NCBI GenBank assembly: GCA_019009955.1 | Contig: CM032233.1 | Location: 18,586,501 to 18,650,500 of the forward strand | Direction: 5' to 3' | Origin: Riptortus pedestris | Taxonomy: Eukaryota; Arthropoda; Insecta; Hemiptera; Alydidae | Length of the DNA: 64,000 bases | Shown here: positions 1 through 30,713 of the stretch, in pieces | How the letters are laid out: each line of letters opens with the position of its first letter | How positions within the stretch are numbered: position 1 is the stretch's first letter | The notes under the pieces: generated by a model | What the model was told of the DNA's origin: nothing | What the model saw: only the letters and a program-made list of their open reading frames with translations | Databases searched by the model: none | Position numbers and translations under genes: made by a program

Positions 1-1248
1 ATGTGTAAACTGAGGTGTAAATTTAGAATAGAAATTCTTCATTCGTCTAAGGAGAGAATAAAATATTGAGATGGGGGTATACAACTCTCTTTTTTGAATG
101 TCAGTCTCACCTCTGAGTTGGAGACTGGCATTCAAAAATAATAAGAAAAACTGAGGACTTGGTTCCCCTGGTTTGGGAAGTGGATTCTTGGTTTAGAACT
201 CAGTTATTAGACGAAAAAGTATTATGCCTAAGATACTACATATGTAGAGTAGAAGAATAGTAGTGTTATAAGTTGGTGTTTCGACTGCAATAAACGTCTC
301 TCATAAGTCACCTTTTATTAATGTTTTTGTATGAAGCTTCTGGTAGACTCTACCAAAGATTGATATCATAGTTGGAGCTAGGGTGAGCATTAGTAGAGGC
401 TACCAAGACATACCTATGTATTTTAAACATTTTAACTTGGTTTATAAGTGATGCAAACTGTATTAATTTGATCTGGTCAATTTATGTATTTATTTATTGT
501 ACAATCAGTTTTAAATTTATAATCAAATGATGTATTTTCCCTATGAATTATAAAAGATTTTCAGAATTTTCTTGAAAACTTTTATTACAATATTTCTTAA
601 CTCTATTTAAATACAAATAAAAAAAAAAGTATCTAATTAAGTCCTTGTTTTTTCATCAGATGTTTTATATTCCGAAGGGAAAAACTAGAAATATTATTAC
701 ACTATATCTGTTGAGCAGGAAATGGTTACCAATAATAAGAGAGAAATTAACAGCAGTTATAAACTAATAATTTTTTTAAAAATGTTTATAGATAAAAAGA
801 TGGGTTTCATAATAAAAAACGTAATATGAATAAATACATCTTCAATCAACACAAGACGCTTGTAGTTATTAGAAGCTCTCCGGAGAAGAGACTAACTCCT
901 TCGAAATATAATCAAGCTTGCTTAGGGAAAAGAAGCTTGGAAAAATAGTGATAAAATGAGGAATAGCTTTAACCATGTTAAGTACACAGTTAAAACTAAA
1001 GAATCTAAAATAATTCGATAAAGTGGTAAAGGAGTGAAATAAATGTTTCCAGGTTTTTGACCATCTGAGAAATTAATTAGTAATAAAAACATTTTAGTTT
1101 AGGAATGTCAAATAACACCCATATATTAAAAACCCTCAGTTTTTCTTGCATTTATCGTTTTTTATTTATTACTATACAAAATTATGTAAGTATTTGTTTT
1201 ATTATCTAGTGGTCCAGAAACATATTTTTAAATTTGTTTTTCATTTAG
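1..1248. other. Intron or upstream part of AMPD gene
   Basis: No coding exon was recognised here. The stretch ends in a pyrimidine-rich acceptor (TTTTTCATTTAG) in front of the first AMPD exon seen. Its first codon takes one base from a preceding exon, so the gene continues upstream. The AMPD segment expected next upstream, with its conserved region before the HPVHAP motif, was looked for and not seen. A hairpin-forming inverted repeat lies at 91-138. Confidence 0.6.
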
Positions 1249-18825
<17,577 letters not shown>

Positions 18826-21582
18826 CTAATTGAATTATATTGAAAATAGAAGGAATAAACGAAAAAAGAAATATTCATGTTAAAGACTGAAACATAATTA
18901 TTTGAGTTGTGATATTTTTTTATCAGACAAAAAGCTTCATTAAAAATTTAGGATTTTTTTTTCTAAAATAATATATTAAATAAACACTATAAAAATATTT
19001 GTAAAAATAATTAATTTTTTATTTTTCCTTCAGAATAAAATTTATTTGTTGCTGCCTATCAGAGCTAAAGTATCTTGAGGTGCCATACTTTTACATGAAT
19101 GGATTGATTTATAAAAATGTAACAAGAAGACTGATGGTTTAGTAAAAAAAAATGAGCAGCACAATTTTTATTATTATTGTCTTTTAATAATATTGACGGA
19201 ATTGAGAGATGTCTGAGAACAGCTTTGTAGCGGTTATTTTATTAATAACCAAAATTTTAAAACTAAAGAAGTATTCATTATAATTTAATTCTAAAACAGT
19301 TGTTTTATCATTATTTCTAAAAAAAACTTCAATTTTGCTATTTGAATTCTTAAGCTGCTTCACTAAGCATATGTATTTTCCATATCCATAGCTCTTTACT
19401 CTAGCAGTTTCATTCTTGTGTCCATTATAGCAAATTTTTTGCAAGTCTTCAATAGCTTAACTAGGTGAATCTTTAAGAGACTAAAATTAAAATAAACACT
19501 TTTATAATTTGCCTGAAATAGTTGTAGAAATGGTTGTGACAAAAGTTCCTTGTCTGAAAACACTGGAGTAAATATCGAGCTGTGAATATTGATCAAATGT
19601 TGCTAATTGCTTTTGAATAATGATTATGTTTAAAAAAGTTGGATATTATATGAAGTTTAATTTTATTTCACAAAGCATTGTTAACAAAAATGAGATAAGC
19701 TGTATTTTATAGATATTTCATTATTTTTTACATGCATATACGTATATTAAAACTTGGTTGTATCTATTTTGTATAGAATGAGTAGTGAAAAACAGTTGTT
19801 TATATTTAAAAACTCATTAATGAGCTTCACGAATATAATTATAAATAATATCCATCATATTCTTGTAAAATCAGAGTAGTAATAAGCAGTTGCCCAATTT
19901 TGATGCATAAATATAGTTGCATATACTAAAAAATTATCAAAGTGTCTATGATAGTTAATAATGTGGATACTAATATCGTATATTGTAATATATAAATAAA
20001 GAAAATTCTTGAAACAACTATTAATGAGAATTTGTTAAGAGTTCTATTAGTCCAATTAACTGAAATACATCGTTAATAAAATTCCATACTCCTTTTGGTA
20101 AAAGCCTGCAATGGCAAATGGTAAAACTCCTTAAGGCAAAGATTAATTAAACATTGATATATGAAGAACAAAAATATATGTCAAGCTTTTATAAGGCTGT
20201 GAGCTTCTGTAATACTTTTAGTTATTATGTTTGGATCTATGGTGGATATTATTAATTTTTAACCTTAAAGAATATTATATCAGAGTGGAAATAAAACTAA
20301 ATGGGGAACAACATTATTATGGAATACATGATTGATTCATGTTGACTATATTTGCTTTTATTTACTACTCGAAAACAAGTAGCATTTTATATTTGTATAG
20401 TTATTGAGATTACATAGCACTAATTCATTCCAATGCTAAGAAGGGAACAATCAACTGAGTTTTTTTTGACTGAGTTCAAATAATTTATTATCAGCTTTTA
20501 AAACCTCTTTCGTATTTTTGTTTTGTATTCCTATGCATTTCAAAATATGACCAAAATGTGTATATATTGTTTTTGAGTAATTCAGAGAGAGTGATTTAAG
20601 CCATCTATTATTTTAATATGGCAAACACTTTCTTATCTAATTTGCTGAACAGTCAAATGACAAGTTAAATGATTTATCAATGTTTGTATTTGACTTTTTC
20701 CAATCTTGAGGAGACCTAACGTGGTTAATGTTAATGCACGATTAATTGATTATGCTTACTCAGTAATCATCAAATTATTCTAATAACAACTCCCTCTGGA
20801 AGTTAAGACTTTATTAAACTATAATTTTTAAATTATTTTAGTTAATGGTTGATAATAATATTATATTCACTAATAAATGTATCAGTTATATATGATTAAA
20901 TCAATATCAAGAGATTTTATTAGATGTTGATATATAAAATTGTGTTAGAAAAAAATATTTCAAAATGCCTAATTATGAAAATTAATGTTGCTACTTTTAT
21001 TCAGTATATTATTTGTTGAAATTGCTTGTTTCTTAATGTTAGATCTACAAGAGAAATTTGTTAGTTTTTGAAATTAATAAAGGAAATATTTTTCATAATT
21101 GCTAAAAATATTTTATAAATAATATAATTTATATATAAACACATTGTGAGAGCTTCAGAAGAAATCAGCTAACAAACTTATACGTAGATTTAATTAAATG
21201 TGTTGTTAAGCATTTTAAGTTACTATTTATAGTTACGCATCTTATTATACTCTACCTGAATTAATGTATGAGGATTAAATATATATTGTCAGCTTAGAAC
21301 ATATTTCAAATTAAGAATTTTAATTGTGTTCTTTGAGTATGTTGAAAACTATTTATTCTACTAGATGGCATACCACCTACTTCCATGAGATATTGATTTT
21401 TATACTAGAATAGATTTCTGGCTGAATTGTAGAATAGCTGCCACTTGTTCATATTTAATCCATGTATTGAACTATTGTGTGTAAAATTAATTCCAATAAA
21501 TATTTTAAGTATAAGTTAATTATGAATACCATTTTTTATCTTCCTCAATAGTACTATGTGTGTGATATATGTGGTAGTCTAC

Positions 21583-21631
<49 letters not shown>

Positions 21632-23040
21632 TATGTGTGAAGGAAGGCGTGAAGGCCCTTGTGAGTAATATAGAATAGATATATCTAATCTACCACAACT
21701 GGATCATGAGCAACAGTATGTTACAGTGTCTTGGTGTACCTCATTGAGATGTACTCACCACGAAACTTTGGCATGGACAAGAACTCAGACAATTAAAATA
21801 CTAATCTTATTGCTATAGAAATGTTTCTGTGGCTATAATGCAGCTATGATATTGAATATAAGTGAATCAATAAATACAATGGATAAAGTCTTTAAATATA
21901 CACATTTAATGCATTAAATTATGCATTGAATGCACATTTGCCAATTGATATAAATAATGGATTAGAGTGTTGTTTATAGCTGAATCACACTTTTATTTGA
22001 AGATAAAGCATTGAGATCACTTTAACACAAAGAACTAGCCATTTACTGCAATTTAATTACCCTAGGTTCAAGTTTTTTTGTTTTTTTTTTTAGACAAAAC
22101 AAACAAGTAGCTTCTTCTCGAGAGGATAAGCTTATTGGAGACATAATAATAAAAAAAAAAAATGACTAGATGGAAAGTTTTCTCTCTCACAAAGTAGGTA
22201 CATTGTTGACGTTCTCTTCAAATCAAGGATAAAATCCAGTTTAGTAGTACTTTTCTTACAGCTTTTACTTGAATTTATTTACTGCTTCTCTGTTTCTGAA
22301 TTTATAAGCTATGTAGATGTCAATTGATTTCAGTGTCAGAAAACCCATAAAAAGAAGATTGAATATACGTTGACATTAGTCAATGTTGCCTTTAATACCA
22401 TACCCCCATCTTATAATAAAGAGTAAACATTTTTATTAAATTAATCTAAAGACTTTTCAGGTTATGGGCATAAGGGATTTTTAAGAATTTCATAAGTAAG
22501 AAAGGTAAAAATGGAAGTATAATAAGGGCTGAAAAATGATCGTCACATCTCACAAAATTAGCTTTTATTCCCAGCAATATTTCAACTAGCAATGATTTAA
22601 AATTAATTGATTATAATAACAAAAAATACTTAATTTAAAATTAATTCATTATTTAAATTGCCATTTATTATTTTTTTATTTTGAAAAATAGAACTAGTCT
22701 GAATATAATATTATGCAATGTACATTTGAATGTTATATATTCTCTCTATCTTACTGTGGTTCTTTTATCTCTTTCTCAAAACTAGAGAGGAACCCGACCT
22801 GTTGAAGTTGAATCTCTTATAGACTGCAGTTCTGGAACTCATTAAATTGCACTGTTAAAAATACTTTTATGGACTACAGACATTTCTCACATTTAGTTAA
22901 TTTCTCGTACATGGTCTAATATGTTTTTTAACTAGTATTAAGTATGATTACGATATTTAAGACTTAATATAAGAGTGCTTTCAAATGTTTAGACTAATAA
23001 AAAACATTTTTTCTTGTTAAGAAATGAAAGAATTTATTCA
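18826..23040. other. Intergenic, AT-rich, nothing identified
   Basis: About 4 kb of AT-rich DNA downstream of AMPD. It contains scattered AATAAA hexamers, a (TA)n tract near 21588-21627 and no recognisable gene, RNA or mobile element. Part may be alternative AMPD 3' UTR. Confidence 0.5.
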
Positions 23041-23089
23041 AATTAAGAAGAAAATTAAATAAAAGCTGCAAAAAGGCCTTTGCTAGGAT

Positions 23090-24080
23090 TTGGACAACTG
23101 TAGCATTCATTTATTTTTACATTACATGTATCTTCAGATTATACATTCAGCATATTATATCTTCATCAGCCATTTTCATCATGATGTTTTTTTACCCCCA
23201 CAGAAAAAATGCAGCTCAAGCCAAAAACAAAATGGGAACAATGCATTTAATGAATGGACAGTGCATGAGTGGTTTGCGAAATTCAGGCAGTGAGAATTGG
23301 GTGTTGAAGATCGCAAATGCTCAGGTAAACCAGTTGCGGGCACCGATGACCATATCAAGAAGATTATTTCTGAACAACACCAGATTACCACTCGGGAAAT
23401 AGAAGAGAGGCTGGAAGTATTGAATTCAGCTGTCAATCAAAATATTTTGGGACTTAGTTTCAATAGTCGCCTTTTAGTTTGTGTACCAAGAAATTTAATG
23501 AATGGTATATTCATGTGTGATTAATTACTCAAATACATGAAAATGATCCACTTTTGAAAAGTTTGGTAACTGGAGAAAAAAAAAATGGATTTCTTACAAT
23601 AGTTTTGAGCGAAAATGATTGTGGGGCCATTCCAGTGAGCCTCTAGCAACCACTTCAATCCATGGTATAGGTATTTTTGGGAATATCCATGTCTAAAAAG
23701 TTATGCTCTTTTGCTGGTGGGATTGGAAAGGGTGTTGTGTTCTCGAAAATTTTAAATTCCGATAAATACTGTTGTGAGTTAAACAGATTAAAGTAAGCAA
23801 TTGACTAGAACTGGCAAGAGTTGTAAAACTTGAAAGGTGTTGTTATACACAATGGTAATGCTAGACTGCACATGCCTTTGGTCACACAGAAAAAATTGTT
23901 GGACTTTGGCAGGGAAGTTTTACCTTACCCTCCACATAGCCCGGATTTAGCACCCTCGGACTATCATTTGTTTCATTTCCTCCAAAATTATCATAATGGC
24001 ATTTTAATTCTCTAAAGGAATTCAAAAAACACCTGGACCAGTTTTTCAGCAATAGATCTTACGAAAATAAAATTATTTAA
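23090..24080 (+). pseudogene. Decayed mariner transposase
   Basis: Fragments in several frames follow mariner order. They are a helix-turn-helix piece ending FNEWTVHEWFAKFRQ, then KCSGKPVAGTDDHIKKIISE and HQITTREIEERLEV. WWDWKG comes next, then VVIHNGNARLHM, then LDFGREVLPYPPHSPDLAPS and DYHLFHFL, then SLKEFKKHLDQFF. The second catalytic position, normally HxDNAR, reads HNGNAR, so the Asp is lost. Frameshifts and stops are frequent. The terminal repeats were not located, so the element edges are open. Confidence 0.8.
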
Positions 24081-24656
24081 CTTCCCAAAATATGAGACAT
24101 ACAAAATTGTAGTTTTATTATAGATTAAACATGGTCAATAGTATTATATTTATTTTCATTCATTTTTCCGGTAGAATTTTCAATCATAAAAATCGGCGGA
24201 AGCACTGAACAACCCACAATACAAAGGCTGAATAATTCGCTTAATATTTGAGCTATGAAAAATCTATTCAATAACAATTGCAGTTCTATAATGTTTTTCA
24301 ATATGACTCATAATGAAGGAAATATTATACATTTTTGATTCTCCCCCCCCATTTCCTAGTATGATATCAGCCATTAATGACTGAAATTAATTGTTTCATG
24401 AAAAAGTGAAATATTGAGTATGGTATAGGTAAAATATACATTTTTGAGTTAAGAACATAAAATTGTATTGATGACATCATCATAACTTCAAATAAAATGG
24501 CTCAACAGAACCAGCATGGTGGTTCATGATTTAACAGCATTTGTTAATATGACATGAGTAAGAGTGGGGGTGTACAGAAGGTTTAAAACTGAAAAATGCA
24601 AATATCTAAGTTAATCCAGGTAATTAAAAAAAATTATATATATATATATATATATA

Positions 24657-25434
24657 CAATCGACTCTCGTTATCATGAAATTCCACGGGACTGCCATTTT
24701 TGTTCGTGTTATGTGTAGTTCGTCTTAGGCATAGTTCGAGTTATAGAGGTGAACTAAATGAAAATTCGTGTTACAGAGGTAAAAAAATGTACTGTGATTT
24801 ATTCCCTACATCTTCTACAAATCGACATAATCATAATATTTTACGAATATTTTAATGAATTAAAATATGTATATATACATAATTAAAAAAAAACGGTAAA
24901 ACACAGAAAATATAATATTAATTCCACTGATTAATAAGTCCTTAATCTTCCTTTGCTTAAAACTGAAAAACACTATCAGTCATAATGTTGATTAAAATAA
25001 AAAAAAACTTTTCGCACTCATTCTCGAATATTTCACGCACAATCAGTTGACACTACATAAATCAAAACGCTCCACACAAAGTAAACAGACCCAAGACGAG
25101 ACTGTAAACAGACTAAAGGCTCTTGTGCCCGGTTATGACTCACCGACAGGTTGCAACCTGAATGCCGGGATTTCGTGTTAAACAAATCCATTCTGAGAAC
25201 ATTGTGATATAGAGGTAATGCGCTAATCAAATTCGTCTTATCTACTGAACTTCGAGTTACAGAGGTAATTTTTGTCTCTCTTCGTGTTATAGAGGTAAAA
25301 TATAACCGGAAAATTAGTTCGTGTTACGTATGGTAATTTCTTTGTGTTAGACAGGTTTTTCCAAGGGGATTAAAAATAATTCATGATATCGAGGATTTCG
25401 TGTTATCGAGGTTCGTGTTAGCGAGAGTTGATTG
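24657..25434 (-). mobile_element. pogo/Tigger-like MITE, copy 1
   Basis: The ends are CAATCGACTCTCGTTATC and the inverse of CAATCAACTCTCGCTAACAC, each next to TA. The interior repeats short CGTGTTA..GAGGT units. The same element lies inverted at 59783-60539. The CAGTCGACTCTCG-type terminus and TA target are typical of pogo/Tigger elements. There is no transposase ORF, so it is non-autonomous. Confidence 0.75.
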
Positions 25435-25445
25435 TATATATATAT

Positions 25446-26337
<892 letters not shown>

Positions 26338-26339
26338 CC

Positions 26340-26340
<1 letters not shown>

Positions 26341-26404
<64 letters not shown>
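26341..26404. repeat. (TA)n microsatellite
   Basis: About 64 bp of pure TA repeat directly after the mariner. Long Tyr-Ile open frames here are repeat artefacts. Confidence 0.95.
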
Positions 26405-26407
<3 letters not shown>

Positions 26408-27339
26408 GAGTTGCCCAAGTCGCCATTAGGAGCACTGCTCTGGCATCGTAATGGACCAACATGTATTAAATGTTTAAGGGAAGGATTTAAAATATGAAAA
26501 CTGTTATCTCATCTGCATGCATTTATTGTTCATGGTATAAACACTTCTTTCTTATAGAAAACCAAAAATCTAAAAACTATGTTCCTCTTGAGGAAGCAAA
26601 GATCGTAGCAAGCGAGGCCTTGGACTTGCTCCATGGAATCCTGAACTGACCGCATTAAGTAACTCTCTCCTAATTTTTTCATCATGGAAGACCTCTCCAG
26701 AATTATTTATGAAACCTACATCACTCTGGGAAAACCTTCTTGCTATTCATCACAGAAGTCGTCGATATAAAGTCCAGGCCTGGTGAAGTTTTGATAAAAA
26801 AATCCTCTGAACATCTTTGGTGAGATTACCATTTATAATATTTCTTTTGTGTCATATATTTGCTAGTAATTTGAACTATAGTTTATGTCTCATCACGATC
26901 TAACCTGAGATATATGAATATTGTTATATAGATGACAATGAATAAATTCTAATTTATCTTCATTGAGAGTTATTAATCTCCTTTATGTATATCTATTATT
27001 ACTTAAATAATCTTATGATAATTGGAATAATCCAAGCATTAAGTTCATGAATTAGTTAATTTAATTAATGAATAATAATATTTTTAAATGGTCTAAGAAA
27101 CCCAGTACTTAATGTGACTAAGAGTTAGAAATTCTTAATAATTTATTTAATTATTAATTTTTAGTACTATGAGCATAAGCCAAGTACTTTTTGGTCACAT
27201 TTAGAGAACCTTTTTTGTCTATAATGACATTCGCTTACTCTGGGACTTGATAAAATGCATTTACCTATAAGGGGAAATCATTTACTCATTTACACAGATT
27301 TATTTATATATAATAAATATTGTTATATTATCAATTTTA
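26405..27339. other. Unassigned insert within the R1 complex
   Basis: AT-rich, with a coding-like scrap near 26570-26645 (VPLEEAKIVASEALDLLHGI) preceded by an acceptor-like TTTCTTATAG. No family was recognised, and a second exon or terminal repeat was not found. Confidence 0.35.
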
Positions 27340-27684
27340 TTTATATTTATATAACATTAAATTTGCAACAAAATTAGTTCTATACAATTTTTTGATCCGA
27401 CATATAGTAACAGATATTTTGATTTTTCTAATTTCCCCCCTCTAAACCCCATCCCCTCCGACTTTTCTGATTTCAGCCATTATTGAACTTGATCTTTAGT
27501 TTTACATAGAATGTTGGGTAATAATCAAACAAAAATTGTGACCACTAGTCCTGTAACATGGAAGTATATATATATATATAAAATTTTGAACGGACTTCAT
27601 TTTGAAATTTGAGGAATGTTTTCGAAAATCATGTCTTGAGTGCAGCCTCAATCATTGATTTCCCCTAAGGGAAATCTGCTAAAA

Positions 27685-29723
27685 ATTAGAGGGCCCAGTT
27701 TACATATGCACATTCTGATACACTGAGTATGAATTTTATATTTTAAATGCTATGACACTTTAATAAAATAAATAAATAAGTTCTTTGCTAAAAATATTTT
27801 TTAGGGATTAAAAAACAACAACAAGTACAACAAACTTAATCATCCTTGTGTATTTTTCTATTTCTAAAAAATATGAGAAAATACTTTTGTCTAGGAACAA
27901 AATTATTGTACTATTTACAAACTATGTTTTGATTTTATTCTATAAAAAGACTATAATTTATTCTGAATTACCACTGATGACTGTATAATAATAAATTCAG
28001 AAATAAATAATATAAGAAAAAGTAATGTATCTAGTTGGTATCAAAGTGCATGGTAATTTATAAATTAAATTAAATTAACTACAATTTTTTTTTAAACATT
28101 TTGAATTTGGAAAATGTTCATAACTATAGGTGTACTTATAATAAAACAACATTCATTTACTATGAAATTAATATTTTTATGATAAGAGTACATGAAATGA
28201 GTATGAATATTGTCAATATCCAGGCATTATTTTGATCTATCTATGGAATTTGTCTTTGACTATTTGTACAAAATAATTTAAGGCAGCTATCTAAGAATAT
28301 CAATTATGATTCATATGTTTCATTATATTTTTAATAATAAAAATAAATCTATGACCATTTTCTAACACTTATTATAATTATCTTACATTAAGATAATATT
28401 TCCATACTAGGCTTTTAAAGCCAACATTCAGAAAGATATACATAACCAAGATTTATAGATGTATCATGAAACAGACAGCTAAAAGGAAGCATAAACATTA
28501 CACATTTATCACACTTGTTCTTTGAACCACCTATGATACTAAAATAATTAATACTATATGAATTCTGAGAAAAATATTAATAACTTTCTTCAATTTTAAA
28601 ATTCAACAAATAATTGTTCGAGTGATGTTATTAAAGTAAACAAAACAAAACAATTCCTTAATATTATTTGTAAAAAATAACTTACAAATAATGTCCACAT
28701 CAATTTATGATAAAAGCAATTGCAAAATTTAAATAAACATTATCATTGTTTATTATTATAAGCGTCAAAACTTAGGAAATTTATCTGCCATGCAAATCAC
28801 TTATACCTCATTTTCATTCCATTAAAATCAAATATTAATGAAATTTGAGAATAAAAAATGAATGTGTGTCAATACATGCATCTTGCAGTTGTCTTTTAAT
28901 AGTAAAACTGTATTTTCTAGAAAGTGCATAAACTGTACCTACTTTTATGCTAATTTTCCTAGCTTTAGATTCAAGCCCAGACTGTATCCAAGATAATTTG
29001 AAATAAAGTGCTTGAAACACTGTCATTAAAAAATTGTTATGCATTTAAATTATTTAGTCAATTAATTAACTTAATTATAACTAAAGAAATTAATTGTCTA
29101 AAATTGTGTCATCTATAAAAATAGTAATGCCTATATGAAATTAGATAATGTGTTATAATTATGGCAAGACATTAGAAAAGTTGTTTTACTTGTAATCTTA
29201 ATTGCCACATCATCAGCCTTTTATTAAATACAGATTGGGATATAATGCATTTACATTTAAAGAAAATTTTTGGATCAAACCAAAATTGTTTACTGGTAAT
29301 TAAGACCCTATAGAAGTCTCGTTTTTCAATAAAGACAATGCATTTTTCTTCTAACAAACTGACATTAAATTGTAGAGTAAAATATAAAAATAAATACAAG
29401 TTTAATTTTTAAAAAAAAATGTGTTATTGTTTTTTAATAAAACTGTAAAAAAATGAAAAAGAGAGCATGGGAAATCTGAAGGTTGCTGGAAAAATTATTG
29501 CATTATTATAAAATTGATTTATAATGATTTAGAAGTGGAAAAATCAACATCTTACACATCTGGAAGACACCACTCATGAAAAAAAAAAACAATTTTCATT
29601 TATTATACTTTCAACAGAGGTTAATTTTATTGAAATTGTGTTTTATATTTTATTTAAAAATAAAAATAGTCATGTCCAACCCGGTATCATTAAAATTAGT
29701 AAAGATTTAAAGCGACAAAATAT
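27685..29723. other. Intergenic, nothing identified
   Basis: AT-rich DNA between the R1 complex and the SLC41 3' end. Minus-strand frames at 28835-29399 are short and of unlikely composition. The SLC41 3' UTR may reach in here from the right. Confidence 0.45.
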
Positions 29724-29758
29724 AATAGCTGATTACCCTTAAGGGAAATCTGCTAAAA
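29724..29758 (+). repeat. R1 right-end fragment
   Basis: AATAGCTGATTACCCTTAAG followed by GGAAATCTGCTAAAA is the R1 terminal hairpin with one change (TTACCC for TTTCCC). No further R1 sequence lies to its left. Confidence 0.6.
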
Positions 29759-30536
29759 GGGCTGATGATTTATGGAGAGTTTCTGGATGATAAATAAAAT
29801 ATTTAAGGCTATCAAAATGCTTTTCAAATGCTAATAGCAGTTTGAGGGAAAATTACCAAAAAGAAAGCATTTATTTTTATATATTTGGAATACTTTGTAA
29901 AAAATTAAGGACACTTATGTCTGCAACACAAATTCTGCAGGATGTTTGTTTATAATATGTTTGTGTAGTTCTAAGAAACAAATATAAAACCAGATATAAT
30001 TACATCCTTAAAAATCTATTTCAAATAATTTTTGGAAAGTGCCTAATAAACAACTACAACATATTTAAAAAGAACCAATTAAACACAGTCACCAAAAATT
30101 GGCATCACAGATTGTTAAGTTATATACAAGAAAATACATACAACAAAATATGTCACAGGCAGTGTAAAAAAAAATGTACTAAAATAAAAAATAAATAAAC
30201 AGACAATGTTTGAAATAAAACTGTGAAAAGTAATAAATATCATAAACATTCACGTAGTTTTATAGAAATAACATTGTACTGTCAATTTAAATGTGTTCCA
30301 GTGATATAAAATAACATTATACATCAACACTTTTGACTAAACAACACTCCTGTTTCACCCACTATGCTTTTCTTATAAACAAGCAATAAGAAAATATTTC
30401 TTTCTTATATTAATCCATTGCAATCATAATACACCACAATTAAAAAAAAAAAATAATAAATTAAAAAAAATTAACATCATTAAATCCTAATTTAAGCAGA
30501 TCACAGTTTTTATAATGGCTATAACATAATATAGCT

Positions 30537-30713
30537 TCAAAGTAAATCCTTCAGGCCTAAATACTCTAGAAGACTATATGAAGCACCCAGGAACACAATA
30601 CCAAGGAAATCCCCAATTGCAGTCAAGTAAGGAATAGTTGTAGTATCAGGGTTTATATTCCATTTCCATACACAATGAGTTAAAATATAAGCAGAGTACA
30701 ATAGGATAAACAC
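30537..30713 (-). CDS. SLC41A1: SLC41 terminal coding exon
   Basis: It encodes [40 protein letters not shown] and [18 protein letters not shown], ending TGA at 30537-30539. NPD...IPYLTA.GD.LG is the closing MgtE motif, so the transporter core is complete. Confidence 0.96.
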   Translation of the reverse strand: MFILLYSAYILTHCVWKWNINPDTTTIPYLTAIGDFLGIVFLGASYSLLEYLGLKDLL

